64,000 bases of DNA. Origin: Tieghemiomyces parasiticus (Eukaryota; Kickxellomycota; Dimargaritomycetes; Dimargaritales; Dimargaritaceae). Position numbers and translations under genes: made by a program. The stretch is taken from assembly GCA_027575765.1 (NCBI GenBank), contig JANBPT010000068.1, positions 20,961-84,960 on the forward strand, given 5' to 3'. Each line of letters begins with the position of its first letter. The first letter of the stretch is position 1. Shown in pieces: positions 45,401 through 56,782 of the stretch. Under the pieces are notes generated by a model, which was given only the letters and a program-made list of their open reading frames with translations, was not told the origin of the DNA and searched no databases.

Positions 45401-45968
45401 CACTGCGGAGAGAAAGGCGAAAGAAGGAGGGGACGATGACATCAAGGGAGAAGGTGTGGATGGGTCCCGGCTCTCTCGTGTGGCCATGGACCCGATCGCC
45501 CAGGACGGCAGCGCGACTCTGACCGATCGACCTAACCCATTTGCGGATGGCCACCGCTGCGCTGTTTTCACCGGTAGCTCCACCACGGAAGCCGGCATGC
45601 CCGCGTTCGCCGAACCTGGCGACCAGGCGTCTGCGACGTCGAACCAACCCGCAGGACCTCATCCCAGTAGCCCTACTCCAGCGCCTGGCGACGCTGTCGC
45701 CGAGCCAGCTACCGTGTCCGACCCCGTGACGCTGGTCTACTACCCGCTCCTGGCCAACCCGGAGTACGAGGTAGCCGACTTTGACCCGGCGACCGTCGAT
45801 TTCTGCTCGACCTATAACTTTTCGTACACGCCCGATCAGGTCAAGAACCTGGCCGATCTGTCCCGCTGCAACTTCAACCAGGAATTGGAAACATTACGCA
45901 GCACCCTCCGTGACGTATGGAAACGAAAGAAGGCCAGGGTAGCGGCGGCCAAGCGGGAGCATGTGTGA
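42465..45968 (+). CDS. cPLA2-like phospholipase with mitochondrial-type presequence and membrane anchor
   Basis: Exons 42465-42648 and 42799-45968 join in phase 1 across a 150-nt intron (GTAAGT..CTGCAG), giving 1117 residues. Exon 1 encodes 61 residues rich in Arg, Ser, Thr and His with no Asp or Glu (MVLPSPARSRLRYHL at the start), typical of a mitochondrial presequence. The junction itself forms a second in-frame ATG (residue 62, MPLSDHGRL). A hydrophobic anchor (TTTIVVGCGVYLGWRLL), helical regions and the PLA2_B catalytic domain follow: oxyanion loop ALGGSGGGYRAM near residue 355, nucleophile elbow GVSGSCW near 388, and Asp of the dyad in CLMDAGMNNNLPFYPLL near 837. Long Ser/Thr/acidic inserts lie between and after these blocks. 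The family hydrolyses glycerophospholipids. Mitochondrial cPLA2-like proteins are known in Aspergillus, from memory. The catalytic call is strong; targeting is inferred. Confidence 0.85.
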
Positions 45969-47989
45969 TTTTGTATGATTTCGCTAGTCCATTTAGGGAG
46001 CGTATCGGCAGTGTTAATAGTGATTGTTGCGTGTATGCCTAATTAACAAAAAGAAATGTGTACAATGGCAAAGTAAATGGTTTGGATGCTTCGCGCTTTG
46101 CCATATTCCGTTGAGTTGGCTGGATATTGAAGCGGTCGTTGACCAATGTAGCCCCCTCCCCTACTCGACGCCAAGGGACTTCCAACTCGGAACGTATTCA
46201 TTCACCCCTAGAACAACCTTCACTCACCAAGGGACATTGTGGTCGGCAGAAATGTCTTCCTCACAGCTATTACCGGAACTACTTTACCACGGCAATTCCA
46301 CACCTCCATGCCAGTTACCTCGTTCCCGATCATTAGTGGCCTACCTGTTTCCGCTTCAAATCCGATTGATGGAAGCAGCCTCCATTATCCTGCTTCCTAC
46401 TATGATTATCCATATTCCTTTCTTTATTTCTATTCCCGATACCCTCCCTTTTTGGCGACACCCAGTCTTCCTGATCAATTGGACGTCGCCCCTTTCTGTA
46501 GGCCCCGCCGCCTCCGATCTTTTTAGGCCCTTTTCCTTCTTGATGCTCTGGTCCTGATCTGGTGGCTACCTAGCCGTCCCTCCATTTTCTGCCGGCACCT
46601 GGCCCCGCCTCGGACTGTCGCCTTGGGTCCTCTAGTTTAGGCTTGATAGTTACGATGAATGATGCCGGTGGTTACTCAAGTATACTAAGCCCTGCCGGTC
46701 ACTATTCACTACATGACAGTTATCACACAATCATCAATCGCCGTATCAATTTGAGTCTACAAAAGCGTGCTTTATTTAGTTGTCAAGTTTCGTCACTACC
46801 ATACATTAATTACATAGAAGGAAGCAAGTGACCCAAACAAGGAATTACCGTGCCAGGTTTCAATGGCTTCAAGTGTCAGCCTAAACCCCCCCGTCACCAA
46901 GGTATCATTCAGTACCTGAACAAATCCAACTACTTAGAAAGGGACAAAGCTGGTAGCATCAGGTGGCTTCATACATATCCCGAGCTTATGACTTGGCAGA
47001 GGGGAGTACGATGGATATGCGGTTGTATTACTGTGATTTCCTTATGGAGACTCGGCACCAAATTACTCAAGTCAATGACACGGAGTTGTCAGGTAGTATC
47101 TACTCACGGGTGGTAATCGTGAAGAGCTGGGCACTTGGAATTTATAAAATCAAGCATCTACCTTCAAAAGTTACGGTTAATAAGAGAACGCAGGATGACA
47201 CCATTGTAAAAACAATATAAATGCATTTTGGTGTCCGAAAATGGTTGGAGCAACTAGAACAGACGGATAATTAAGTTTGCTAAGGACAAAAAGGCAAGGG
47301 GAGGGGAGAACATAGTTATGGCACTCGAGGGCGGCAAGGTAGTGGAAGTGACGGAGAAGAGGATGAAAGGGGGAGGGTGTAAGAGTGATGCAGGCTACTA
47401 CGGATGTCGGGCAGTACGAAGACATCAGTGATATGCCATATGACTCGCAAATGGGAACTGAGGCAATATCAACCCAAAGACCCCGCCCCCTCCTTGAATC
47501 CTTTATCCGCCTAATTAGTAGAAGGAGGCAAGCTGTGGGTCATGGTCATCAGGAGAATACTTGGTGCCGTAGACCGTGGCTGCATGAAAAGAATCTACCA
47601 GAAGAGAGGGTAGGCGTAATAGAAGGACATAAGCAGAGGGGGAAGACATGGCACGTGAACCCAAATCGAGGAGAGTATGTAAGTGGCGGCGTATGATGGA
47701 GGAGGGTATGTGGTGGTTATGATGTCATAGGAACCTTCGTGAGCTTCAAACTTATGCATTTGAATTATGGGTATTTATTTGTCAACAATGTTATTTTTCC
47801 TAATCTCAGAATTGATGATCTGCCACGGCCACCACCACTGAGATAAGTGCTATTGCAACTAACATCGTCACTTTACCGTTACTGCAACCACGGCTGGTAT
47901 TACGGTAAGGTGGCATGCTAGTCATTTACCTAGCACTAATTGTACACAATACGGTGCCAAAGATTGTCCTAGGTCCGCCACGCCGTTCT
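45969..47989. other. Intergenic region (2 kb)
   Basis: Spacer between the 3' ends of the phospholipase-like and voltage-sensor genes. Several overlapping ORFs at 46024-46557 and 47177-47696 have no domain, signal peptide or codon pattern that I trust. No RNA gene was recognised. Confidence 0.45.
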
Positions 47990-49434
47990 TCACGGCTTTC
48001 GGTTACCGGCCAGAGACGTGGTCGACGCACTTGGACCCAGTGCGGGCGAATTATGGTACCGGGAAGCCGTTGTGAACCCTCGTGAGGTTTGACTACTTGC
48101 CTCGGCAGACTCGTAGCCGTCGTCAATGGCGATAATCTCCTGCAATCCGCTAGGACTGTGGCGGTTATTACCGCTCGTCGGTGAGTAACCCCCGTAGAAA
48201 GAGGATTCACCCCCGAGCTCTTCCAGGTCGTCGCCACCACCCTGGGTGAACTGGATCGTCACATCCCGGGCATCCATATGGCGCTGATTCCTTTTGGGAT
48301 GAGATATGGAGATTGTGAACAGTAGGGAAGCCGAGTAAATTAGTTAACGGGCGGGGCCTAAGGGCCGCGTATCAAAGGGAAATCAGTGGATTACGCGGAG
48401 CAATATGGTGTAGGCTATCCCCACTACGATACTTACTGACGAATCATCATGGCGACACGGGCGATTTGTACACAATTCCGTATCAATAGGACGATGGTGT
48501 TAAACACCTCCTCGCTGGACGAGGCAGCAGAGCACCCGGACGAGAGTAGAAAGAGCAGGAGGACGCATAGAAAAACGAGGAATATATCCACCACGTTGAG
48601 GACTGACGCCCAGTATATCTGCGTGGGGACGGGAAAATATGTGTACATCAGATGTAACAAAGTTTGTTGAGGATGGGTATTGGTCAGATGCTGGCCTAAA
48701 CTTACGACTAGGGAGGGTGACCGCCACTTCCTGGCGGCCAGTAGATGTGCGAATCGATTTGGTAAGTGGAAGTTTCAAGTGGATTCGATACATTACCTTG
48801 CCGAGCGCTAAGATGCGCGTGGCCACTTCCACCGTCATGGCGAGGCACACGATGGACTCGAGAACGATGAACCCCGTGGATGGACTTAGCAACGAAAGCA
48901 GTCAAAGGTGGTAATAGCGGAGTATGAACAAAGGGGGATAGTGGTTGCCGTGGCGCTAAAAATTAGGGCTCTTGTATGTACTACTTCGTCTAAACCGCCT
49001 GGCATTGTTTAACAAGGCCTGGAAATGTACCTACCATTTTTCTGAGAGGGCGACGATAAGCGATATGAGCGAGAGAACCCCTAGACTGATATAGAAATAG
49101 GAGTATGCCTGCGAGTACAGGAGCTGGTTGGCCGCGGCGTTAAAGACGTCCCGGGCGGAGAGGTGGTAGGGAGTACTACAGGTCGGAGGAGGTTAAAAAA
49201 AGAAGGTGACGACGTCCTACGAGGCAGGTTAGCTAACAGGTTATCAGGCCGCGGACAGTGGGGGGAGGTACCAGGGCTTTATACCAAGAGCCATGCACCA
49301 TAAACACATTGCACGGAGTAAGTCCTGCGCCGTGGCGCCCGGTGAATTGACGCATGCGGACACGTCTCGACGCGTAGCTGTCCAAATTCTTACCGGATGG
49401 GCGCTTCTCCCAGGCGCTGGTAGGAGGAGGCCAT
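47990..49434 (-). CDS. Voltage-sensor-domain membrane protein (four helices, no pore)
   Basis: Five exons on the minus strand: 49434-49394, 49175-49035, 48884-48797, 48618-48437 and 48290-47990. All phases agree (2, 2, 0, 2), giving 250 residues with introns of 146-218 nt. After MASSYQRLGEAPIR the helices are S1 (YFYISLGVLSLISLIVALSE), S2 (FIVLESIVCLAMTVEVATRI, with the acidic LE and VE), S3 (YWASVLNVVDIFLVFLCVLL, with Asp) and S4 (VLLIRNCVQIARVAMMIRQN, Arg every few residues). This is the layout of the fungal voltage-sensor-only proteins related to ion-transport channels. No pore helices or selectivity filter follow; the tail is soluble, with acidic and Ser-rich parts. It may conduct protons or sense voltage for a partner, but neither is shown. 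The first intron could hide another small exon. Confidence 0.75.
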
Positions 49435-50382
49435 GGTCAATTTTGAACGACGCGCCAGAGATGAGAAAATTAGGGTACTTGTCACAAAAAGGGGATGTGT
49501 GTGTAGCTCGGTGGAGAGGAGTAGAGCCTGAGATAACGAGATGGTCCTGGTCATGAGAGAGTTGGCTGACGAATGAGGAACATGAGGGGATCAAGACTAC
49601 AGTGGCTTGGCCTTCCCCCCCTCTTCCCCCTCTGCGGTACAATAAGCACCGTTACAACCGCGGACTGGCACCCATTCGTATATAAATAGCTCACGGTCGG
49701 GGCGTGACAAAACCTACAGCCTCCAAGGAGTCAAGTCCTTCGTGAGGACTGTACAAAAAAAAGCCCATTTAGCAGCTATCTACATCGTTTAGTTAAGTAC
49801 CCCCTCTCTCATTGCGTACATAAGAAAACAACTGAACCCCCCTCCACCAGGACGAAGTTGTTCCTTCCGAACAATGCCGGCGGATTAGGGATTAGAAAAT
49901 GTCCGCGTCTTCTGGGTCTTGAAGGCAATAAAATTACTCGATCCGGGCGGAGGCGTCTTTTCCTTCATTTTTACAGGCTCAAACCCCGCTCCACACTACC
50001 GTGATGGAGGAGTTGGCACCGACCCCCTTCGACTACACCAGGCGGCATCTCGCCATTCTCCAGCTCGCGGATATAAGGTATACGAAGTGGACCCAAGAAT
50101 GGATTCCTTAAGTGTACAATAAATATAGTCTCTTAAAGCCCACTCACCTCTCGACCCTCCTCCGCTTCGGCTGATTACTTTCTCACCGCCCCTCCCCAAG
50201 ACCGTACACCTCTGTTATAATAGGGCTCCATTCATGGCCACAAGAAGTTTAGTGAGACTGTCTCATTACCAGATATTGTAAAATAATTTGTACCTCATCT
50301 CGCAAGGAAGCGGAAGTTTAATTTTTTTATCACTGCCACAGGACACATAATAGAATGGTCCCCCCCACTCATGCCTTCTTGA
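49435..50382. other. Intergenic spacer
   Basis: About 950 bp between the voltage-sensor gene start and the 3' end of the secreted-protein gene. AT-rich with A- and T-runs. Short ORFs only, none convincing. Confidence 0.45.
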
Positions 50383-51024
50383 TCATTCGCCTTTCAAGTT
50401 GAAGAAATAGGAGTAATCCGGAAAGCTACTAAGAAGCGCTTGGAAATGCATACTGGCTTGCCTACCGAACTCTCCCGGAGGAAAAGAGATTGGGTAAACG
50501 ATAAGTGAATGCTTGGTGTAGATTTCGTAGATTTTCATGACCTCCACCTGGTTGAGCTGGCCAACGGGAATGGCCACTGGAGCCGCCACGGCATCCCTGA
50601 AGTACACCAATAAATCGATAGCCTTCGGCCTAGGATGGAGCGGCACAATGTAACGACTGGGTTTCTCGGAACGAGGAATGTGGCAGACCAGGTCCCTGTA
50701 TAAACTGGTAAAGGTACCGATGACGAGCTGTCGGGTGTATGCAGGGACGCTGTGGTCAGCGTCGAATGAACTCATGGCAATGTCGAATTCTTCTTTTATC
50801 TCATCTTGGTGCGGTTGCCAGCGGGTTGGCACTGGTGTGCCAAAGCAGCTAGTCGGAGGGAGCCATGGACCGTCCGGTTCGGCCGGCGCTCCAAAAAGTA
50901 GACCGTGGACGCTGGGTAGCCCAATTTGGGGGTTACTTCGTGTGCGGCGACCCTCTCGGTCCGCAGCATTTCCAACGGTAGCGGCAACTGAAACTGCAGC
51001 TACTACAATTTGGACTACGCGCAT
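50383..51024 (-). CDS. Secreted protein of unknown function
   Basis: ORF of 213 residues from the ATG at 51024. It opens with a signal peptide (MRVVQIVVAAVSVAATVGNA) and a likely cleavage before ADREGRR. The frame continues 24 codons further upstream, but that part would spoil the signal peptide. The mature protein is about 190 residues with two Cys (PTSCFGTP and DLVCHIP), alternating hydrophobic strands such as SRYIVPLHPRPKAIDLLVYF, and a YSYFFNLKGE end. I recognise no domain. A TATA-like element on the minus strand (51239-51252) lies about 215 bp upstream of the ATG. It could be a surface or effector-like protein, which is a guess. Single exon. Confidence 0.55.
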   Translation of the reverse strand: MRVVQIVVAAVSVAATVGNAADREGRRTRSNPQIGLPSVHGLLFGAPAEPDGPWLPPTSCFGTPVPTRWQPHQDEIKEEFDIAMSSFDADHSVPAYTRQLVIGTFTSLYRDLVCHIPRSEKPSRYIVPLHPRPKAIDLLVYFRDAVAAPVAIPVGQLNQVEVMKIYEIYTKHSLIVYPISFPPGEFGRQASMHFQALLSSFPDYSYFFNLKGE

Positions 51025-51238
51025 CGTTGAGTAAGGAAAACGGTATATCAAATAACGGCGGGCGGGGAGGGGGGTAAGGGGGTGCGATTGAATCAAACAC
51101 TTTCTAAAAATGGGTCGCGAAAGACGGGCGTAGAAGATGGGGATACAGGAGCTGGCAGTTAGACGAAAAGAAGAATGATGGTTAGAACGCCTTTGATATT
51201 CGAAGTTGCTGACTAAAAGAGGCCAGGCTGAGAAGGGT

Positions 51239-51252
51239 CATTATATATAAAA
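51239..51252 (-). promoter_or_regulatory. TATA-like element
   Basis: A TTTTATATATAAT-type stretch on the minus strand, about 215 bp upstream of the secreted-protein ATG. Position is plausible for a fungal gene with a leader of moderate length; not otherwise supported. Confidence 0.3.
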
Positions 51253-51419
51253 TTTCTATCAAGATATCGAGGACGGTGAAGACAGCCACGCCATGCTCTG
51301 CCTGTCCTTTTTTTTATGCGCACAGGATGCCCATCGAGTGGTGAACCGCCATACCCGAGCACGAACGAGTGCGCTACAGTTGTACGGTGGCGTACCCTGC
51401 TGAGAAGGAAGGACATCGC

Positions 51420-51474
51420 GGTTCACGATACCCCCTTGCAGAGTGAACCCCAGCTCAATCCCCCATTGAGCTGG
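51420..51474. repeat. Two adjacent perfect hairpins
   Basis: Hairpin 1 pairs GGTTCAC (51420-51426) with GTGAACC (51443-51449) around 16 nt. Hairpin 2 starts at the next base and pairs CCAGCTCAAT (51450-51459) with ATTGAGCTGG (51465-51474) around five C. Two abutting perfect stems in a spacer suggest a structured transcript or regulatory element. I tested a tRNA fold by eye and it does not fit. Confidence 0.55.
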
Positions 51475-53249
51475 AAACAGGCCAAAGGAAAGTTAATACC
51501 GCCATAGGTGCCACCAAGGCAACTGTCCTACCCCGGAAGTCGCCAGCGATGAGTACGGTAGGTTCTCATACCTTCGGCGGTACTGTGGTCGTTCAAAAGG
51601 ACTGCAGCTGGCGTCAATGAAGTAAATTGAACGCCCCAGGTCCATTGTCACCGCTCTACCTACGGGTATCCCGTGGTGAGCGAACTTTCGTGTTTATTAT
51701 TCTAATCGACCAACCTGCTTTATTCGCGAAAGCTAGATATTGATACGATGGCTAAAACATGCTACCAACGAAATGCATTGGGTGAAGTCAGTTGTCCAAA
51801 CAAGAAGATACAGGGAGGAGAGAGAGAAAAAAGGGGGGAATACATGATGACACGCAGGCTAGTACAGACAGGTATTGATTGGCTCAAGTACGCCATCGAA
51901 CCCACCAAAATGGAAGCAATAGCCCACCCGCCCTATAAAGTACAACACGCCAACATCTGTCGTGTATTAAGGTTTGCAAGTTGGCGTGCGCTGCAGGCGG
52001 TGCACTCTCGGCATACCAACCCTAACGATGCTTAGCCGGTATGCCTGTTGGGTGAGTACTAGGACAATGGTGTCAAATACAACCCGCATATATCTCCACC
52101 ACCTCCTTCGAAAACCAATGTGTGCAGCTGGGGACCACCAGAATCCTGCGGGCTGACATCGGCGGTCTAGTGAGCGTCATTTATATATTTATAGCCGGTC
52201 ACCCAGTGACCATGGTAGGACTCGGTGACACTCGCTACAGTATTCTGTCAATTGGAAGAAATACTATGACGGGGCTACGTTCGAGATTACCAGCCTTTGA
52301 GCTGCCGAAAGGGGACACTCGTCACACCCAAGTGATATTACGGGATCGCTGTCATCGCCCTTTCCCCTAGACCTTGTCAAACTGAGACGGAGTGTAGATT
52401 CGCTTTACTATGCGCCGATTTCGGCAGTCGTTACGTATTCCAAAGGCCTATCTCCCTTAGCCTTTTCCTCCAATCACATTAAGAATCTGCTTTAGGATAC
52501 TAGTCTGGACATCTATTATTAAATCCCCCATCCTCTCATCAGGGCGGGGGAGGGGCTGTGTCATCACACTGGCGCCAACCGTTTGCCAGACGGGCCAGTT
52601 AGAACCCAGCACACGCTAAGACTTAAGCCCACTTAAGTTACTAATGGTCGATGATTAACGAGCTACGCCCGACCATTAGGCTAGAATCAAACAATCGAAG
52701 CATTGTCCGCCATGACTGTGAAATTTACCACGCCCCCCTGGAGGCCTGCCTCCACCCGCTCTCGACTTGTCTAAAAAAGGGGGGAGAGACCAGTGGCAAG
52801 TTCTCAGAACAGCCAGATATAGGGTGAGAGGAGAGTGGGGACAATAGAGACGATAGGGCAATCCCCAGGGTAATGCGGGTCAGCAGGATCATGCGTGTCC
52901 CGGCCACCACCAATTGGCAATCGGCAAGCCCGCTTACGTATGTCGCTCCAAGTTCACCTGGCGATGCGATCGCTGGCAAACTTGGGCTACATAGGACGCT
53001 TAGAACAAGGCATGTAGTGAAGGGGTGAGAGGGTGCGCAACAGGTTTATACACCACTGACGGTATTTAACATAAAATTACAAGAGACAAAATAGTATAGA
53101 AGATCGATAGGGCCGCAGCAGTAGGGTAGGCCGAGGGGACCTTTAGAGAACAAGTACAGGGTAGGATGGGTGAGGGTGGGTGAATGAAATGGCGTAGAGG
53201 TTTTTCGTGGTGCACGAGCCCTTAGAGCAAAGCCGATGGCCGCGGTCAC

Positions 53250-53723
53250 CTAGGCGTGCTGGAGCTGCATCAAAGAGCTGGCAATCCACTCGTTGGACCG
53301 GGGGCTGGCCCTGCGTTCGCGGAGGATGCCATCGAGGCGGGCGATTATCTGCTTGCGGCTCACATGCGCAAGCTGCTGGTCGTTGAAGGAGGTTTTGAGG
53401 GGCAAGTTGAACCGCTGGGTTAGCAGGGCCCGGACAGTCAGAATGTCGACCTCGGGAACATCGCGGGTGAGCAGGGAGCCGCTGGTTAGCGTCCGCGGCC
53501 GGTGCTGGGCGACGGCGTAGCGCTGACTGATACTCCGGCGCATTTCAGCGAACTTGTCTACGTGGTGCCGGGGCAGGAGGAGGTCCTCCCGCGGCAGCTG
53601 GGCCCAGTTCCACCGGCCGGACACAGTGTGTAAGTAGACTAACGAGCCGAGGCCCAAACAGAGTGTCACGAGCAGGGTTACGCGCAGCCAAGTATTCCGG
53701 GCGGATCCACGGAGCTCGAACAT
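53250..53723 (-). CDS. Small single-pass membrane protein, unknown function
   Basis: Single-exon 157-residue ORF starting at an ATG at 53723. A short basic N terminus (MFELRGSARNTWLR) precedes one hydrophobic helix (VTLLVTLCLGLGSLVYLHTV). The remaining 120 residues are soluble and helical, rich in Arg and Gln, for example HHVDKFAEMRRSISQRYAVA and RKQIIARLDGILRERRAS. No Cys pairs or catalytic motifs are seen. The shape suits a type II protein of the ER or mitochondrial inner membrane, but I recognise no family. Coding GC content matches the confirmed genes. Confidence 0.5.
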   Translation of the reverse strand: MFELRGSARNTWLRVTLLVTLCLGLGSLVYLHTVSGRWNWAQLPREDLLLPRHHVDKFAEMRRSISQRYAVAQHRPRTLTSGSLLTRDVPEVDILTVRALLTQRFNLPLKTSFNDQQLAHVSRKQIIARLDGILRERRASPRSNEWIASSLMQLQHA

Positions 53724-53960
53724 GGTTGAACGGAGGGTACTGACGCCGGATGAGGACGGCTGTAAAGAGAAGAAGGGCCCTTGCGGCTGATAGACGGAAT
53801 AGAGCGGGCGTCGGCGGAGTTGACGTGAACAGATGGATGTGTGGTACAGGGGTGGCGAACGGGGTTGGCTGGGTAGTTAGTTGAGCAGAAGATGAGTAGT
53901 CAGAGAGTCTATGGAGGTCTAGTTAGGTAGCTAGGGTAGATAACCGTTGGAGGCGAGGGC

Positions 53961-53982
53961 TGGTATATATATATATATACCA
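53961..53982. repeat. Palindromic TA microsatellite
   Basis: A run of alternating T and A flanked by TGG and CCA forms a 22-bp perfect palindrome. It lies about 240 bp upstream of the 157-residue protein start and may be promoter sequence or a simple repeat. Confidence 0.6.
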
Positions 53983-55575
53983 CTACGGGTCCACGCCATC
54001 CGGGGACGATAGTGAGGGGAGATGGTGGTCTCGGCAGATGAAACCCTCCTATTGTGTAATGTAAGGGGTGAAGGAATGGCTTTTACGCATGACGTTGTGG
54101 GCGGTGGTGGGTGGGAGAAAGCGAGGGTTGCGTGTGTGTGGGAGTGCGGGACGAGGTGGTCACCTGTCGAGCGGGTCTTATTGGCCACACCCACCAAGCC
54201 AAGGGCGGCGAAAAGGAAGGTCAGTAGAATGGGCCGACGTTCAAACGCGGCCAAGGCCCGCCAGGATAACACTGAGCAGGAGTGGCGATGAACAAGAACC
54301 GCCACTGTCGTACCGATTGGGACATTCATTCCGGGTTGAGGGTCCACTTGATGAATTGCCGCGTCCAAACGGCCCCCTTCCCTATTCCGATCTTGCCTCG
54401 CACATGGCCCAGCGGGAACGCAGGGTCTGTGGTCGACCCGCCTCAGCCAACGACCTAGGCTGAATGGCAACCAACCAGTTTTTGGATTGGGCTGTAGGGG
54501 GCGAAGGGGCAGTCGGGACCACGGCTGCCAGACGAGGCCAGCATACCGCAGGTGGGTCTAATCTCGAATTCGTAATTGGCGGACAGCCCGGCCGCTTCGC
54601 ATTCCGCACGCGCCGTTTCCTGCAGCCGCGCTCGCCCTGGTCTGTTTGCGGCCGAGGGTGGGCGACGCAGAAGACGCTGGCTGGTCCTTATGCGAGGCAG
54701 AATGCGGAAGAGCTATCGACAGCATAAAGTCAGCTTGGCGTCGTGCCCATCGCCCACCCTTGCGTTTCGGCCCCTCTCTGCAGATCCCTCCCGCTCTGGG
54801 CACCGCATCGGTCCACCACCAGTGACTGGCTCTTGACACCATAACGGGTAGTGTGGCACGATCTGTTGGAGTTCGGCAGTGCAATGGGGGCGGTCGTTGA
54901 CCGGATACCCCCTCGCTGGGCCATAATGCACCCAGAGACCCGTCTCAGCCCTACTGGAGAGCGACTGACTGCCGTGGGGATAGTATCGTGCCATACCACC
55001 ATTTAGAAGATTGTCAGACTATGATCCACTCACTTTGAGAATACTTCCGGACTGTGATCCATCCCATCCTCCCACATACCCGTCGAGCAGTCCCGCCACG
55101 GTCGATTGTACAAGCGCCCCCCTTTCTACCCTGACCACGGCTCAGCCTAGCGGCCACTCGAACGATCGGATGGGGCTTTTAGGGCGGCCCCTCCGGTCCA
55201 CTCACGCCTCGGACCGCCCCGCTGCGAAGCGCAGCTCGCCGGTCGACGCCGTGCAGAACACATTGCCAGGGCACGGAGCCCACTGTATTAATCGACCTGT
55301 GCAGGTGCGCCGCTTGATCCCGTAGCTTGCCCCTTCGCCTGGTTTCTACTGGAACACCTGGGTAATCATACCCCGCCATTCAAGGGGTAGGGTTTACCCA
55401 CTGGGGTCACGTTGGCGACCGAGACAGGGTAGGGGCATTAGGGCCGGGGTAGGGCCATGCAGCAACCTTTTTATTCTCCAGGTGGCATGGACCGTAGGAT
55501 AACGGTGGAAGAGGGGTCGGATACTACGACATGAGAGCCATGATGTGGCAGCTGGCTGGGGCAAAGCGGTAATAG

Positions 55576-55926
55576 CTGGTCCAGGTTCACGCCGAACATG
55601 CGTTCAAGGCCTTGGCTCCACCGGACGGCTGTGAGTTGGTCTTAGCGGTTAACGAAATAGCCCGCCTTGGCCGGCCCGTTTCAAGGTAGACGGCAAGCCC
55701 ATCGAATCCCTAGGAGTGCCACACAACGAGGCTTATTTCCCTATGGCTGCGGCCGTCGTCCTGGCCGCCTACACTGGCCCACATGGACCCCGGCGGAACG
55801 CTGGAGCTCCGCAGCTCTACTACTGCTCCCAGCCGCCACAGCGTAATGATGACCGTGGGCTGTGCAGTACAGACGCCCTCGACACTGCAGTGTACATGCC
55901 GGCTTGTGGCGGGAAGACTGTCGTTT
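55576..55926 (+). pseudogene. Possible disrupted coding sequence (unidentified)
   Basis: An open stretch in one frame (LVQVHAEHAFKALAPPDGCE onward, 37 codons) stops at a TAG at 55687. A second frame overlaps it and continues (ARFKVDGKPIESLGVPHNEA onward) to a TAA at 55926. Together they look like one gene interrupted by a frame change. I cannot identify a family, and a chance arrangement is possible. Confidence 0.22.
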
Positions 55927-56782
55927 AAGGGGCAGTACTCTCTCCTAATTCAACCTTCCCGTTTTCTGCTCTAGCCCTGGGACTGAACGGTTCCATTGAT
56001 ATTTGATTCGATTGATCAATCCCTATCCCTCTCTCCTGGGTTGCTCCCACCTAGAGTGACGATGAAGCCGCCGGGGTAATCGCTCAGCCGTAAAAAGGAC
56101 TCCAAACCCATTCCCCTGACTAAGGGACACTGTTAGGTGACAATTGGACCGACGAATGTGGAGCGCTGATGAATTTCACTTTACGTGGACCAAACACGAG
56201 GCGCAAACGCCTGCTTGCCGTGTAGCTCACCCCTCGTGATTTAATAGCCATGTCCCTAGTCAAAACACCCCGGTAGTGTGGAGTATACGGATGGGTGGTT
56301 AGGTTGACTTGTAGTGGCGGCCCAATGGTTGTGGTAATTGATCTCATACTCGTCAACCCATCCAGTCCCAGTCCACCCAGGTAGGGAGGGGGTATATACC
56401 GTACATCCGAGTCGCAGGCCTGTAAAGTGGTAGGACTGGGCGAGCGAACCGCAGTCGATGCCGCATCTTGCCTGCTTAGGGGAAGCTGACGCACACCCAC
56501 TTTCATACCCCCCAGCAGAGCCATCGGAAACGAGTCTGAAACCCGCCGCTACCCATCCCGGAATACAGTCGTATGAGCGAGCGGCCTGAAGCCCACGGAG
56601 CCAAGAGATTCTAAGCTGCTGGGGCGTTACGTGGAGCTGCTGGTTGCTCGCATCCTCCTACGAATCTTCCCTGCTCGCCTTTCTTCACAGCACGCTTTGC
56701 CCGCTGCGATTGTACATTTCCCCCCACCGCAATTCTATTTTGCTTGCTTTTCTCGCACGCTCTCCTCCGACCAATCACCGCA

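Larger units (their letters stand above)
51025..53249. other. Intergenic region (2.2 kb)
   Basis: Spacer upstream of the secreted-protein gene and downstream of the 157-residue membrane-protein gene. It holds two adjacent hairpins at 51420-51474. Other ORFs are short; one minus-strand ORF near 52900 has a signal-peptide-like start but no supporting features. Confidence 0.45.
53724..56782. other. Intergenic region (3 kb) with disrupted coding-like DNA
   Basis: Spacer between the 157-residue protein gene and COA6, which are divergent. It includes a TA-run palindrome at 53961-53982, many overlapping GC-rich ORFs on both strands at 54020-55330, and a coding-like but broken stretch at 55576-55926. 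No RNA gene was recognised. The 56640-56780 part is the pyrimidine-rich COA6 leader. Confidence 0.45.

Noticed and set aside
46024..46557. Overlapping plus-strand ORFs of 69-177 codons downstream of the phospholipase gene
   Set aside because: Start codons are mostly non-ATG, composition is aromatic/Pro-rich in all frames, and no domain or signal is seen.
52720..52990. Minus-strand ORF with a signal-peptide-like MILLTRITLGIALSSLL
   Set aside because: Ends shortly after, has no supported splice partner and no coding character in its 3' part.
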